Source of the DNA: an uncultured Oscillospiraceae bacterium
GTDB taxonomy: Bacteria > Bacillota_A > Clostridia > Oscillospirales > Oscillospiraceae
Direction of reading: 5' to 3'
Length of the DNA stretch: 64,000 nucleotides
Assembly: GCA_910579155.1 (NCBI GenBank)
Contig: CAJTTS010000004.1
Coordinates: forward strand, 40,830 to 104,829
A program made the position numbers and the translations under genes. The notes below the pieces were generated by a model. The model did not search any database. It saw nothing but the letters and a program-made list of their open reading frames with translations, and was not told where the DNA came from. Below are positions 1-8,531 of this stretch, piece by piece. How positions within the stretch are numbered: position 1 is the stretch's first letter; the number at the start of each line of letters is the position of its first letter.

Positions 1-993
1 GGGGGGCGCTGTACCCTGACCGCCACCAACATAGAAACCTATCTGTCCGCGGCGTTGCCCGCCCAGGGGGATGCGTTCGCCTTTTTGCTGGACCGCCCCC
101 GGGAGACCACCCGGGCCTTCCGGCAGTTTGAGGGCGGGCTGGCCCTGGATCAGACGGAGACTGGGGAAGGGGACCGGCGGCGGATCACGCTGGCGCTGTC
201 CTGCGGCCCCCGGGCCGCAGAGCTGCACCCGTTTCTGCCCGAGGATTTCCCCTCGTATCCGGTGTAGGAACCCCTGGAGAGCTTTACCGCCAACGCCAGC
301 CGGCTGTACGCCCGGGTGGAACGGGTAAAGTATGCCGTGGATCTGTCGGGCAAAGACAATGCCCGCGCCTGCGTGACCAATGTGCAGTTCAGCGGGAACC
401 GCGTTTACGCGGTGGACGGCTACCGCATGGCCTGGGACGCCGACCCGGAGCTGGACGTGCTCCGGCCCTTCATGGCGGCCCCGGACGCATTGGAACATTT
501 GAAGCTGTTCGGGGATCAGGCGGTCTCCATCCGGCTGGGGGAGCGGTTCGCGCAGGCGACCGACGGCGTGACGTCATTGCTGTTCCGTCTGCCCGAGGGC
601 GAACTGATGAACATAGACCGCGCCATCCCGGACAAGTTCAAAGCGGAGTTCCAGGCGTCCCCCAAGGAGTTCCTGGCCGAATTGAAGTATCTGAAGCAGT
701 CCCTGCGGGGGAACCGCGCCCATGTGGTGCGCTTCCGCAGCGGTAATCTGCTGGCCGAGAGCCTGGGGGAGCGGTACGCCACAAAGGTCTCCGCCGATGG
801 GTGCGGGGACGTGGAGTTCGGATTCAACCTGGACTACATGGCGGACGCCATGGAGCAGTTCAAAAAGGAGCCGTCCGTCACCGTGAAGGTCAGCACCGGC
901 TCCCTGGGACCCATCATCATCGAGGCTGAGGGGCGGAATGACCGCGCCCTGGTGATGCCTTACGATCTGAAGAAGGCCGGTATGGCGGCGTAA
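1..993 (+). pseudogene. DNA polymerase III beta (sliding clamp) homologue, 5' truncated by window edge, in-frame TAG
   Basis: One frame runs from base 1 to the stop at 991-993. The first residues (GRCTLTATNIETYL) resemble the end of clamp domain 1, and the C-terminus (IIIEAEGRNDRALVMPYDL) matches the closing strand of bacterial beta clamps, which ring DNA and tether polymerase. An amber codon at 265-267 splits the frame; changing one base gives CAG (Gln). The nearest in-frame restart is GTG at 316, which would give a 225-residue protein lacking domain 1 and unable to form a normal three-domain protomer. The copy is divergent, as expected for an element-borne clamp rather than the chromosomal dnaN. 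It leads a tightly packed + strand gene series. Nonsense mutation is the simplest reading; suppression or sequence error is possible. Confidence 0.75.
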
Positions 994-1012
994 CGTAAAA
1001 AAGGAGGAAAAC

Positions 1013-1486
1013 ATGGATTTCAAGGAATTTAATAGGCTCTACCGCAAGGATACCATTTCATTTTTGATCGCCCTGAACCTGTACCTGGGCTACGGAAGCA
1101 CCGTGCTCAGGGCGGGCTCCAAGGAGGATCTTTCCGGCGCCGCGGCCCTGGAGATTTCCAACCTGTTCGCGGAGGAAAAGCATGATCGCATCATCGAAAC
1201 GGCCCGGACAATGGCCGAAATGGAACCCGATGAGCTGATCCCGTATCTTGCCCAGTGCGGTATCCGCGCTGGGGCCAGCAGCTCGGACGAGCCCGGTATC
1301 TGCCCGGTGTGCGGCGGCAGGATCAAGTACGACCACCAGGGCTCCTCGGAGTGGAACTTCATCCTGACCTGGCACTGCCTGGACTGCCAGGCCACCGGCG
1401 AGGAAAACCACCACCTGGTATTCGACGCCCACTACAACCTGCACGAGAAGAACGGGGACCCCATTCCCTGGCGATATCAGAAATAG
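1013..1486 (+). CDS. Small zinc-ribbon protein of unknown function
   Basis: This is a 157-residue protein with a strong ribosome site (AAGGAGGAAAAC) before ATG. The C-terminal half has two CxxC pairs, Cys97/Cys100 (CPVCGG) and Cys122/Cys125 (CLDC), spaced like a zinc ribbon. The N-terminal 90 residues look helical and have no motif I recognise. It lies 19 bases after the clamp gene and 14 bases before the next gene, so it should be co-transcribed with the element's replication genes. A nucleic-acid or protein-contact role is likely from the zinc ribbon, but I cannot assign a function. Confidence 0.7.
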   Translation: MDFKEFNRLYRKDTISFLIALNLYLGYGSTVLRAGSKEDLSGAAALEISNLFAEEKHDRIIETARTMAEMEPDELIPYLAQCGIRAGASSSDEPGICPVCGGRIKYDHQGSSEWNFILTWHCLDCQATGEENHHLVFDAHYNLHEKNGDPIPWRYQK

Positions 1487-1500
1487 GAGGAGAACGCAAT

Positions 1501-2034
1501 ATGAAAACCGTTTACATCCCCAAGGGAATGGAAGTGTCCCACATGAGCCTTACCACTGAACACCTGGTGGTGGACGGCAGCCTGACCGTCACCGGCGATC
1601 TCAAGGCCAAGACTATCGGCGGCCGGGGCTTTGTGGAGGCGGGCGGCGTCTCCGCCGACGGTATCCGGGTGGACGATCTGAAGGCTGTGAGCGTTACCTG
1701 CAAGCGTCTGTGCGCCAAACGGGCGGAGGCGTCCCAGATCTTCGCGTCGGAGAGCGTCGATGTGTCCTGCTTCCTGGGTGCGGACCGGGTGGTGACGCCC
1801 AGGCTCACGGTGACCCTCAGCGACATCGACGAGGTGACGGCGGATGAGACCATTCATCTGCCGCCGAAAAAGCGGGGCCTGCTCCGCTTCTGGCTGGCGT
1901 CCGCCCTGCGCTCGCTGTGGGTGAGGCTCACCGCGCCCGATGAGGATGATGTGGTGGACGCCGAGTACGAGGTCAAGGGGCCCGCGCCGGTGGTTCACCT
2001 GGACGCAGAGAAGAAGAATAACCCCGCGGCGTGA
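1501..2034 (+). CDS. Bactofilin-like / beta-helical hypothetical protein
   Basis: I start this 177-residue protein at ATG 1501 because TAGGAGGAG sits just upstream; the frame stays open further upstream but only as an overlap of the previous gene. Residues about 15-110 are a run of short repeats with alternating hydrophobic residues (HLVVDGSLTVTGDLKAKTI, then further GV/V-rich rungs), the pattern of a right-handed beta-helix as in bactofilins. A more basic helical stretch with aromatic residues follows (LLRFWLASALRSLWVRL, about 123-139) that could touch membrane, then an acidic tail. Family membership is an inference from the repeat pattern only. Confidence 0.6.
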   Translation: MKTVYIPKGMEVSHMSLTTEHLVVDGSLTVTGDLKAKTIGGRGFVEAGGVSADGIRVDDLKAVSVTCKRLCAKRAEASQIFASESVDVSCFLGADRVVTPRLTVTLSDIDEVTADETIHLPPKKRGLLRFWLASALRSLWVRLTAPDEDDVVDAEYEVKGPAPVVHLDAEKKNNPAA

Positions 2035-2101
2035 TGGCGGGTGAATTTGGAGGGTAGGGAGTGTGCTTCCTGCCCTCTACTACATCGAGGAGGTCAAGAA
2101 A

Positions 2102-2551
2102 ATGTCCCACAAATCACAGGAAAAAAATATGCGTAAGCTGGCCGAACTGCTGTCCCAGGACCTGGGCTACATCTGGGGCGAGAAGGAGAGCGGCCCCAAC
2201 GGCGCGAAAAAGCAGTTTCTGAACACGGGCAGGACATTCCTCCGGGCGCTGGGCAAGGATCTGGGCCTGACGGACGCCAAGGTGGATTCCAACGCCGGCG
2301 GCATCGGCGTGTCCGGGGACTGCACCCTCATGGGGATGTGGCACACCAACGGGCTGTACGTCACCCTCTCCCAGTTCTGCTCCGACCGGGACAGTGTGCT
2401 GCTCTACCGCACCATCCGGCACAGCAAGGACTACCAGGGCGGGCGCAACCTGTACCTCACCCGCCGGGATCTGGCGGAGATGAGTTACCCCGACCTGCTG
2501 TTCCTGCTGGCGGCCCTGCGGGAGGAGAACATCCATGAGCGGGCAGCCTGA
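2102..2551 (+). CDS. Hypothetical protein of the element core
   Basis: The protein has 149 residues from ATG 2102, preceded by GAGGAGG. A GTG 39 bases upstream is in frame but lacks a ribosome site. The sequence is mixed alpha/beta with no cysteine cluster, Walker motif or membrane segment; a Gly-rich patch (NAGGIGVSGDCTLMGMWH) lies near the middle. The 3' end overlaps the methyltransferase start by 17 bases, so translation is probably coupled. I do not recognise the family. Confidence 0.65.
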   Translation: MSHKSQEKNMRKLAELLSQDLGYIWGEKESGPNGAKKQFLNTGRTFLRALGKDLGLTDAKVDSNAGGIGVSGDCTLMGMWHTNGLYVTLSQFCSDRDSVLLYRTIRHSKDYQGGRNLYLTRRDLAEMSYPDLLFLLAALREENIHERAA

Positions 2552-3953
2552 CGCTACACCCCAGGCCGAACCGCGCAGCTACGCCCTGGAGGGGCTGCGG
2601 GGACTTCAAAGCGAAGTCCCCCAGCTCACCCGGGCCATGGTGCTGTGCCGGGCCAGGGTGGAGCAGCACCGGAATACCGACCTTGCCGCCGCCCGGGACG
2701 ATTACAACGAGCTGCAAAGCGCCCGGAAGCGGCTGGCCGACGCCCTGGGCAATGCCCAGCTTCTTCTGATGGAAGCGGAGGAGTACCAGCTTGCCGGCAA
2801 CGCGGGCCGGCTGAAGGACGGCCTGCTGGGCTTTGACCTGCTGAGCAATGTCTACCGCCCGGTGTACGACGCGCTGAACGGCTTCGCCGCCCAGCTCCCG
2901 GTGGATGGGACCACCAACGCTCAGGTGGTGGGGCGGCTGATGAACAACATCAAGCTGGGGTACTACCCCACCGACCCGGACAACATCGCGCTGATTTTGA
3001 AGGGCATCCAGTTCCCGGAGGGGGTTACCACGAATTTGCTGGATCCCTGCTGCGGCTGCGGGAAAGCCCTGCGGCAGATCGCGGACGGGAACAACTGCTT
3101 CACCTACGGCGTGGAGCTGGACAGCGTCCGGGCGGATGAGGCCCAGACCCGGCTTCACCGGGTGGGCTTCGGCAGCTTCTTCTACAGCCAGGTCAGCGCC
3201 AACGCCTTCCACCTGCTGTTCCTCAACCCGCCCTACCTGTCCGTCCTCAACGAGAGCGGCGGCAGGGCCCGGCATGAGAAGCGGTTCCTCATCGACAGCC
3301 TGGGCGCGCTGGCCCTGGGCGGTCTGCTGGTGTATGTCATCCCCTACTACCGGCTCACCCCGGACATCTGCCGGGTGCTGTCGGACAACTTTGAAAACCT
3401 GGGCCTGTGGCGGTTTACCGACGGCGAGTTCAAAAAGTTCAAGCAGGTGGCCGTTATGGGCACGCGGAAGAAACGGGACGAAGTTCCCCAGGATACACAG
3501 TGGCTGGAGTGGTTCGCCGCCCATCCCAGCTCCATCCCCAGCCTCACGGAGCTGGCCGAGGGGCGCTATGCCCTCCCGGCCAAGCCTCTGGAGGTCAAGA
3601 CCTTCCGGGGGGAGAAGTTCAATGAGAAGGAGCTGGAGCGCCAGTTAAGCCGTTCGGACAGCTTCCAGCGGATGATGGCCCGCAGCGAGCTGGACAGCGG
3701 GGTGAAGCGTCCGCCGCTGCCCCTGTCCATCAGCCAGATCGGGCTGATCGGCGGCTCCGGCATGATCAACGGGCTCATTGAGTGCGACACGCCTCACATC
3801 ATCAAGGGCCGGGTGGTGAAGGTTACCCGGAACGAGACTGAGGAGCAGTTTGACGCCAAGGGGCGGCACACCGGCGCCGAGCTCCACGAGACCATCACCA
3901 ACAAAATGATTTTCAACATCTTGACGCCCAACGGCTTCAAGGCACTGACATGA
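2535..3953 (+). CDS. DUF6094-type N6-adenine DNA methyltransferase
   Basis: The 472-residue protein has class I SAM-dependent methyltransferase motifs in gamma-type order: motif I LLDPCCGCGKAL (about 168-179), an acidic loop (VELD, 193-196), and catalytic NPPY (231-234), which in N6-adenine methylases flips and aminates the base. The first 140 residues are helical. The C-terminal 200 residues are not a recognisable specificity domain. No restriction enzyme gene lies beside it, so an orphan methylase protecting the mobile element or marking its DNA is more likely than a full restriction system. This family is common in Firmicute conjugative elements. Confidence 0.8.
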   Translation: MSGQPDATPQAEPRSYALEGLRGLQSEVPQLTRAMVLCRARVEQHRNTDLAAARDDYNELQSARKRLADALGNAQLLLMEAEEYQLAGNAGRLKDGLLGFDLLSNVYRPVYDALNGFAAQLPVDGTTNAQVVGRLMNNIKLGYYPTDPDNIALILKGIQFPEGVTTNLLDPCCGCGKALRQIADGNNCFTYGVELDSVRADEAQTRLHRVGFGSFFYSQVSANAFHLLFLNPPYLSVLNESGGRARHEKRFLIDSLGALALGGLLVYVIPYYRLTPDICRVLSDNFENLGLWRFTDGEFKKFKQVAVMGTRKKRDEVPQDTQWLEWFAAHPSSIPSLTELAEGRYALPAKPLEVKTFRGEKFNEKELERQLSRSDSFQRMMARSELDSGVKRPPLPLSISQIGLIGGSGMINGLIECDTPHIIKGRVVKVTRNETEEQFDAKGRHTGAELHETITNKMIFNILTPNGFKALT

Positions 3954-3965
3954 GGAGGATTTTTT

Positions 3966-4250
3966 ATGAGTGTTATTACGGTAAATCCCCGGTTCAGTCT
4001 GGGCCGGCTGATGATCACCCGCAACGCCAGGGATACGCTGCCCCACGGGTCGGTGGACGCCGCCATCCGGCGGCACCTGCACGGGGACTGGGGTGATGTG
4101 GACAAGTCGGACGGGCGCGTAAATGAGGACGCGCTGAAGTACGGCGGCCGCCTGCTGTCTGTCTACCACACCCCGGACGGCGTGAAGTTCTGGATCATCA
4201 CCGAGGCGGACTATTCCGCCACCACGGTACTGCTCCCCGAAGACTACTGA
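3966..4250 (+). CDS. Small hypothetical protein of the element core
   Basis: This 94-residue protein begins at ATG with AGGAGG about ten bases upstream, 12 bases after the methyltransferase. It has a basic N-terminal half with Arg/His residues and a C-terminal beta-rich segment (VYHTPDGVKFWIITEADYSA), which could form a small sheet. No catalytic motif is visible. Similar small proteins follow methylase genes in other Firmicute elements, but I cannot assign a role. Confidence 0.65.
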   Translation: MSVITVNPRFSLGRLMITRNARDTLPHGSVDAAIRRHLHGDWGDVDKSDGRVNEDALKYGGRLLSVYHTPDGVKFWIITEADYSATTVLLPEDY

Positions 4251-4263
4251 GGGGGTGTACGGC

Positions 4264-4563
4264 GTGAGTATGAAGCTAAACCTAAAGCTGCTGTCCACCC
4301 GGTTTTTCCAGGCGAAGGAGCAGCCCTGTGTGCCGGAGGACAGCGTTAACCGCTACCTGTTGGAGCACGTCCTGCGGCCCAATTTGGAGGGGAACCTCCT
4401 CCGTCTGGGCGACATCGACTTCAGTGCCTTTGACGCGGACGACGTGCCCGCGCTGGAGGACTATTACGACAGGCTCTACAAAGCATCGGAGGATCTCACC
4501 CAGTTCGCGCAGACCGTGGCCCGGGTTCCGCCCGCGCCCAACACTGTGCGCTCCTTTTGCTGA
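4264..4563 (+). CDS. Small acidic hypothetical protein
   Basis: It has about 99 residues. GTG 4264 is preferred because GAGGGGG ends seven bases before it; ATG 4270 is the alternative. The protein is helical and acidic (DIDFSAFDADDVPALEDYYDR), with no cysteines in a metal pattern and no membrane segment. It sits between two equally unknown genes with spacings of 13 and 9 bases, so it is part of the same transcription unit. Confidence 0.6.
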   Translation: MSMKLNLKLLSTRFFQAKEQPCVPEDSVNRYLLEHVLRPNLEGNLLRLGDIDFSAFDADDVPALEDYYDRLYKASEDLTQFAQTVARVPPAPNTVRSFC

Positions 4564-4572
4564 GGTGCCGCC

Positions 4573-5163
4573 ATGGAGGATCTGAACTGTTACTTTTTCC
4601 ATATGCTGTACCTGGCGAAAAAGGTGCATGACAATCCCCGGATGAAAAAGGAGTGGTCCTCCTTTGACAGCGTCCCCTTGGATGAGGATTCGTATTACGA
4701 GCTGTCCATGGAACTGTCCGTATCCATTTTCAAGGACACCAGCCTTTACTACAACGAGGAATCGGGCATCGAGACCTGGGTGCTGTCCGATCCCATCGCC
4801 TACCGTTTCTGTGAGCTGTGCGAGCGACTGGAGGCGGAAAAAGGATTGGAGGAGGGGAGCAACCCCTACCGCCGCAACGCGGAGCGGATGCTCCATGAGA
4901 GATTCCGCCTGCAGGCATACAACTACGATTACGACTGGCGGCTGTCCGCCGCCGATCGGAGACGCAAATGTATCCTGTTTTTCTCTGCGGATGAATTTTA
5001 CGGGTGGCACGAGCTTCCTGGGGCTTTTATGGAGGCGCTGGACGGGTTCCAGAAGCTGAACCGGCAGTTGGAGGCGGAGTTGGGGCTGAACAAGCTCGTC
5101 CCCATCTACCCGATGCCAAACGAATGGAAGGAGGCGGTATCATGCCGGACGGATTTGACATGA
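4573..5163 (+). CDS. Hypothetical protein, aromatic-rich, upstream of E2-like gene
   Basis: This is a 196-residue protein rich in Tyr, Phe and Trp and in acidic residues, with no signal peptide or clear domain motif. Its last 22 bases overlap the start of the E2-like gene, and the ribosome site of that gene (AAGGAGG) lies inside this frame, so the two are translationally coupled. The pairing makes a functional link with the E2-like protein plausible, but no function can be read from the sequence. Confidence 0.65.
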   Translation: MEDLNCYFFHMLYLAKKVHDNPRMKKEWSSFDSVPLDEDSYYELSMELSVSIFKDTSLYYNEESGIETWVLSDPIAYRFCELCERLEAEKGLEEGSNPYRRNAERMLHERFRLQAYNYDYDWRLSAADRRRKCILFFSADEFYGWHELPGAFMEALDGFQKLNRQLEAELGLNKLVPIYPMPNEWKEAVSCRTDLT

Positions 5164-5816
5164 GCATCCACATCAGCACTGAACGCGGCGAGGTGGTGGT
5201 GGAGCAGCAGAAAGCGGGCGGCGTCACCACCCACAAACACATCACGCCCCAGGATTTGTGCGACTGTTTTCTCACCAGCCGTTATGACGATGAGCGCCAC
5301 GCCACCGGACTGCTGCCCGAGGGCTGCATCGCCGTTGTGATCGAGAAGAAGTATGTTTTCTATTTCATGCGCTACCCAGAGCTGTACGCGGACATCACGT
5401 ATTTCGGCACCGAGTACCGGGATTTTCCGCTGCCCCGGCTGGTGTTTGGCTTCAAGTATATGCCCCAGGAGGGCAAGGTGGCCGGATGCCGGGTGTGCGT
5501 GGTGAAGGACGGGAAACTGACGCCGGACACGCCCACCTACCGTTACCCCTTTTCCAACGTGCATGGGAACAACAGCATCTGCACCGGGAACAACGCCCTG
5601 CCTATCTACAGGGACCCGTCCCGGCTGCACACGCTGATGGGCTATCTCCTGCGACTGCCCAACAATAACGACCTCTACTGCCGGGATCATAACCGGCTCC
5701 ACGCCGAGTACCGGGATCTTCTGGAGCAGATGAAGGGGAAAACACCGTCCCACTATTACACCGATGTGCTGGTGGAGGACGGCAGAACACTGGACGACTT
5801 TTTGAATGGGAGGTAA
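5142..5816 (+). CDS. Prokaryotic E2 (UBC-like) family D / PRTRC system protein B-like
   Basis: The protein has 224 residues from ATG 5142 (AAGGAGG upstream). The centre carries the characteristic YPFSNVHGNNSICTGN segment (135-150), with Cys147 where UBC-fold proteins place the active-site cysteine, followed by a Pro-containing loop and a helical C-terminus. This matches the Prok-E2_D/PRTRC-B family, known from plasmids and integrative elements where it can accompany ThiF-like E1, JAB peptidase and ParB-like genes. None of those partners is in this window. Whether it conjugates anything is unknown; the family may have lost ligase activity. Confidence 0.65.
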   Translation: MPDGFDMSIHISTERGEVVVEQQKAGGVTTHKHITPQDLCDCFLTSRYDDERHATGLLPEGCIAVVIEKKYVFYFMRYPELYADITYFGTEYRDFPLPRLVFGFKYMPQEGKVAGCRVCVVKDGKLTPDTPTYRYPFSNVHGNNSICTGNNALPIYRDPSRLHTLMGYLLRLPNNNDLYCRDHNRLHAEYRDLLEQMKGKTPSHYYTDVLVEDGRTLDDFLNGR

Positions 5817-5820
5817 GAAC

Positions 5821-6693
5821 ATGGGGCAGAAAGACCCGAGACAAATCCAGGCTGAACTGGCCATGCCTTTCGCGCCGGAGGATCTGGAATGGCGGCTGCA
5901 AAAGGTGGTGGAGGCCAGAGAGCTGGGCATCGCCGTGCCCTATGTCACCAACCGGGCCATCATGTCCCGGCTGGACGATGTAGTGGGGCCGGAGAACTGG
6001 TACAACGAGTTCAAGCCCTGGCATGGCGCGGGCGGGAAGGACGCCCAGCTGTGCGGAATCTCCATCCGGTTCGGGGATGGTTGGATCACCAAATGGGACG
6101 GCGCCGAGGATTCCGACATTGAGCCCGTGAAGGGCGGCCTGTCCGACAGCATGAAGCGGGCCGCCGTCCAGTGGGGCGTCGGCCGGGTGCTGTATAACAT
6201 GGATGTGGTGTTCGTGGATGTGGAAAAGCGGGGCAAGACCTGGTACATCAAGAAGGATCAGCAGGAGCGTTTGGATTACGCCTACCTCAAAATACTGGGC
6301 AAGCTGAACCTCACCCCGGCCCCGGCGGGCGGTCTGCGGCCCCAGGCGGAGCCGGAGGGCGGCGGCAAAAATCCGGCGGGCCAGGGCAAGCTGGCTGAAG
6401 CATCCAGTGGTAAGGCCGGTGGGAATCCTGCGGGCGGAAGCAAGCCAAAGGGTGCCGCCTACATCATCCGCCAGGCCCGCATCAACAAGGGCATGAATTC
6501 CGGCAGCACCCAACTGAGGCTGGAGTCCTCCAAGGGGGACAAGCTGGATGCCTTTGTCCGGGGTGAGCACCCGGAGCTGGCGGTGGGCGTCATCCTGGCC
6601 AACGTGAAGCTGGAAAAGCGGCAGCAGGACACCATCATCTACTATATGCTGGAACAGTATGAAATCGCGGACGCCCAGCCCAAGGCGGCGTAG
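5821..6693 (+). CDS. Rad52/Rad22-family single-strand annealing protein
   Basis: This is a 290-residue protein from ATG 5821. Residues about 15-155 match the Rad52/Rad22 annealing domain: a WRLQKV start helix, a central GWxTKWDGAED region and a conserved helix (DSMKRAAVQWGVGRVLYNM). Residues about 165-210 are a low-complexity Gly/Pro/Lys linker, followed by a basic C-terminal domain. Such proteins anneal complementary single strands during element or phage recombination. It stands directly before a Rad50-like ATPase gene, consistent with a shared end-processing and annealing pathway. Confidence 0.85.
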   Translation: MGQKDPRQIQAELAMPFAPEDLEWRLQKVVEARELGIAVPYVTNRAIMSRLDDVVGPENWYNEFKPWHGAGGKDAQLCGISIRFGDGWITKWDGAEDSDIEPVKGGLSDSMKRAAVQWGVGRVLYNMDVVFVDVEKRGKTWYIKKDQQERLDYAYLKILGKLNLTPAPAGGLRPQAEPEGGGKNPAGQGKLAEASSGKAGGNPAGGSKPKGAAYIIRQARINKGMNSGSTQLRLESSKGDKLDAFVRGEHPELAVGVILANVKLEKRQQDTIIYYMLEQYEIADAQPKAA

Positions 6694-6706
6694 AAGGGAG
6701 CTTACG

Positions 6707-8515
6707 ATGGAAAAAATCCAGAGTTTTCAGATCACCGGCATGACCATCGCCGGGTTCAAGTCCTACGGGGAGCCCACTCAACTGGTGTTCGGCAATCCCA
6801 CCGTGATCACCGGCGGAAACGGCCGGGGCAAGACCAGCATCGCCGACGCCATTGCCTTCGCCGTCACCGGCCTCCCCTTTTTCGGGGAGCGGGGTATTGA
6901 CCGGCTGCACAACGAGGCCCAGCCTAATGTGTCCATCACCATGAGCTTTGTGGACGGCGGGGGCGCGGCCCATACGCTCACCCGTACCCGGCAGAAGAAC
7001 CGCATGACCATCCTCTACGACAGCTATGAGATCCGTCAGATGGACCTCAATGATATGTTCGGCGAACGCGACGTGTTCCTGTCCATTTTCAACCCCCTGT
7101 ACTTCATTGAGGAGCTGGGGGAGGAGGGCAAGAACCTGCTGGAGCGACACCTGCCCCTCATTCCCCATGAGGCGGTGCTGGCCGAACTGTCCGACGCTAC
7201 CCGGGCGGCCCTGGAACACGAGTCCCTGCTCTCGCCGGATGCCTGTTTGAAGCAGAAGCGGGCGGATATCCGGGAGCTGGAGGAGGGCGTCATCTACCTT
7301 CAGGGTCAGAAGGATCTGACCGACAGCCAGAGCCAGGACTGGAGCAAAACCGTGGAGGGCCTGTCCACCCGCCATGACGCGCTGAGCAGAACGCTGGAAA
7401 AATTGGAGGCCAAACGCTATGACGGCCTGGATACCAAGACCATGGAACAGCAGCTGGTGGAGCTCAGCGCCCGCTATGAGGAGGCGGCCCGGGACGGTTC
7501 CCCGCTGGACGGGGAGATCGTGGAGCTGGAGCGGAAGCTGTCCGCCCGGAGGGCGGAGCAGTACCAGTCCCCCTACACCCAGGCCATCGCCGGGGCCAAC
7601 GCCCAGCTGACGGAGCTGGCGGCGCGATTCAACCGGGATAAGCAGTCCTTCCAGGCCTGCGTCCCCGGCGCGCCCTGTCCCACCTGCCGCCGGCTTATCA
7701 CCGAGGAGGTGCTACCGGAAATCCGGGCGTCGTTGGAGCAGTCCAGCAAGGCCACCCTCGCCGCCGGCCAGAAACAGCGGGCCCAGCTCAATGAGCTGAT
7801 GGAGAACGACAAGAAGGCCAAGGCGGTTTTTGAGCAGTTCCAGGCCGACGATGTGGCGAAGCTGGAACAGGAGCTAGCTGGCCTTCGGGCCAAAAAGTCC
7901 GAGGACAGTCCCGCAGACAGCCTGCGGGCCCAGATCCAGCAGCTCACCGCTGATCTGGAGTACGGCAATCTCAACGAAGTGGAGTACGCCCAATTGAAGG
8001 AGTGCCGGGAGGAACTGCGGGAGTGCGCCGCCGATTTGAAGGCCGCCCAGGCCGCGGCGGTCCAGAAGCCGGAGGATCTGGACGGGAAGATCGAGGCGGC
8101 CCAGAGGCGGATCAAGGAGCTGAAAAAGCTCATTGCCGATGTGGCCATCTATGTGAGCGAACGGGCGAAACTGACCTTCTCTGCGCTGAAAATGAACCGG
8201 GTGGAGATTTCCCTCTATGACGTGGTGAAGTCCACCGGGGAGCGGAAGGATGCTTTCAAATTCACCTATGGCGGGCGGCGCTATGACCGGCTCTCCCTGT
8301 CCGAGAAGATCCGGGCTGGGATGGAGGTGTCCGAGCTGATGAAGCGGCTCACCGGGCGCAACTACCCGGTGTTCGTGGACAACATGGAGTCCGTGGATGA
8401 TCTCAACAACGTGCGTCCCACCGGGCAGGTTATCATGGCTAAGTGCGTCAGCGGCACGCCGCTGGCGGTGCGGCCTGTGCGGCCCATTACCATGGTGGAC
8501 CAGCAGGCGGCGTAA
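6707..8515 (+). CDS. Rad50/SbcC-like SMC-family ATPase with zinc hook
   Basis: A 602-residue protein. The Walker A motif is GGNGRGKTS (about 37-45). Long coiled coils flank a CPTC zinc hook at Cys324/Cys327. The C-terminal lobe has an ABC-type signature (LSLSEKIRAGMEV) and Walker B YPVFVDNMES. It is much shorter than SbcC (about 1000 residues), so the arms are short. The SbcD/Mre11 nuclease that normally pairs with Rad50 is absent next to it. With the Rad52-like gene 13 bases upstream it probably handles DNA ends or replication intermediates of the element. A start further upstream would overlap the Rad52-like gene. Confidence 0.85.
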   Translation: MEKIQSFQITGMTIAGFKSYGEPTQLVFGNPTVITGGNGRGKTSIADAIAFAVTGLPFFGERGIDRLHNEAQPNVSITMSFVDGGGAAHTLTRTRQKNRMTILYDSYEIRQMDLNDMFGERDVFLSIFNPLYFIEELGEEGKNLLERHLPLIPHEAVLAELSDATRAALEHESLLSPDACLKQKRADIRELEEGVIYLQGQKDLTDSQSQDWSKTVEGLSTRHDALSRTLEKLEAKRYDGLDTKTMEQQLVELSARYEEAARDGSPLDGEIVELERKLSARRAEQYQSPYTQAIAGANAQLTELAARFNRDKQSFQACVPGAPCPTCRRLITEEVLPEIRASLEQSSKATLAAGQKQRAQLNELMENDKKAKAVFEQFQADDVAKLEQELAGLRAKKSEDSPADSLRAQIQQLTADLEYGNLNEVEYAQLKECREELRECAADLKAAQAAAVQKPEDLDGKIEAAQRRIKELKKLIADVAIYVSERAKLTFSALKMNRVEISLYDVVKSTGERKDAFKFTYGGRRYDRLSLSEKIRAGMEVSELMKRLTGRNYPVFVDNMESVDDLNNVRPTGQVIMAKCVSGTPLAVRPVRPITMVDQQAA

Positions 8516-8531
8516 TAGGAGGCGATGCCGC

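Noticed and set aside
2535..3953. Complete restriction-modification system
   Set aside because: Only the methylase is present; no endonuclease or specificity-subunit gene is adjacent.
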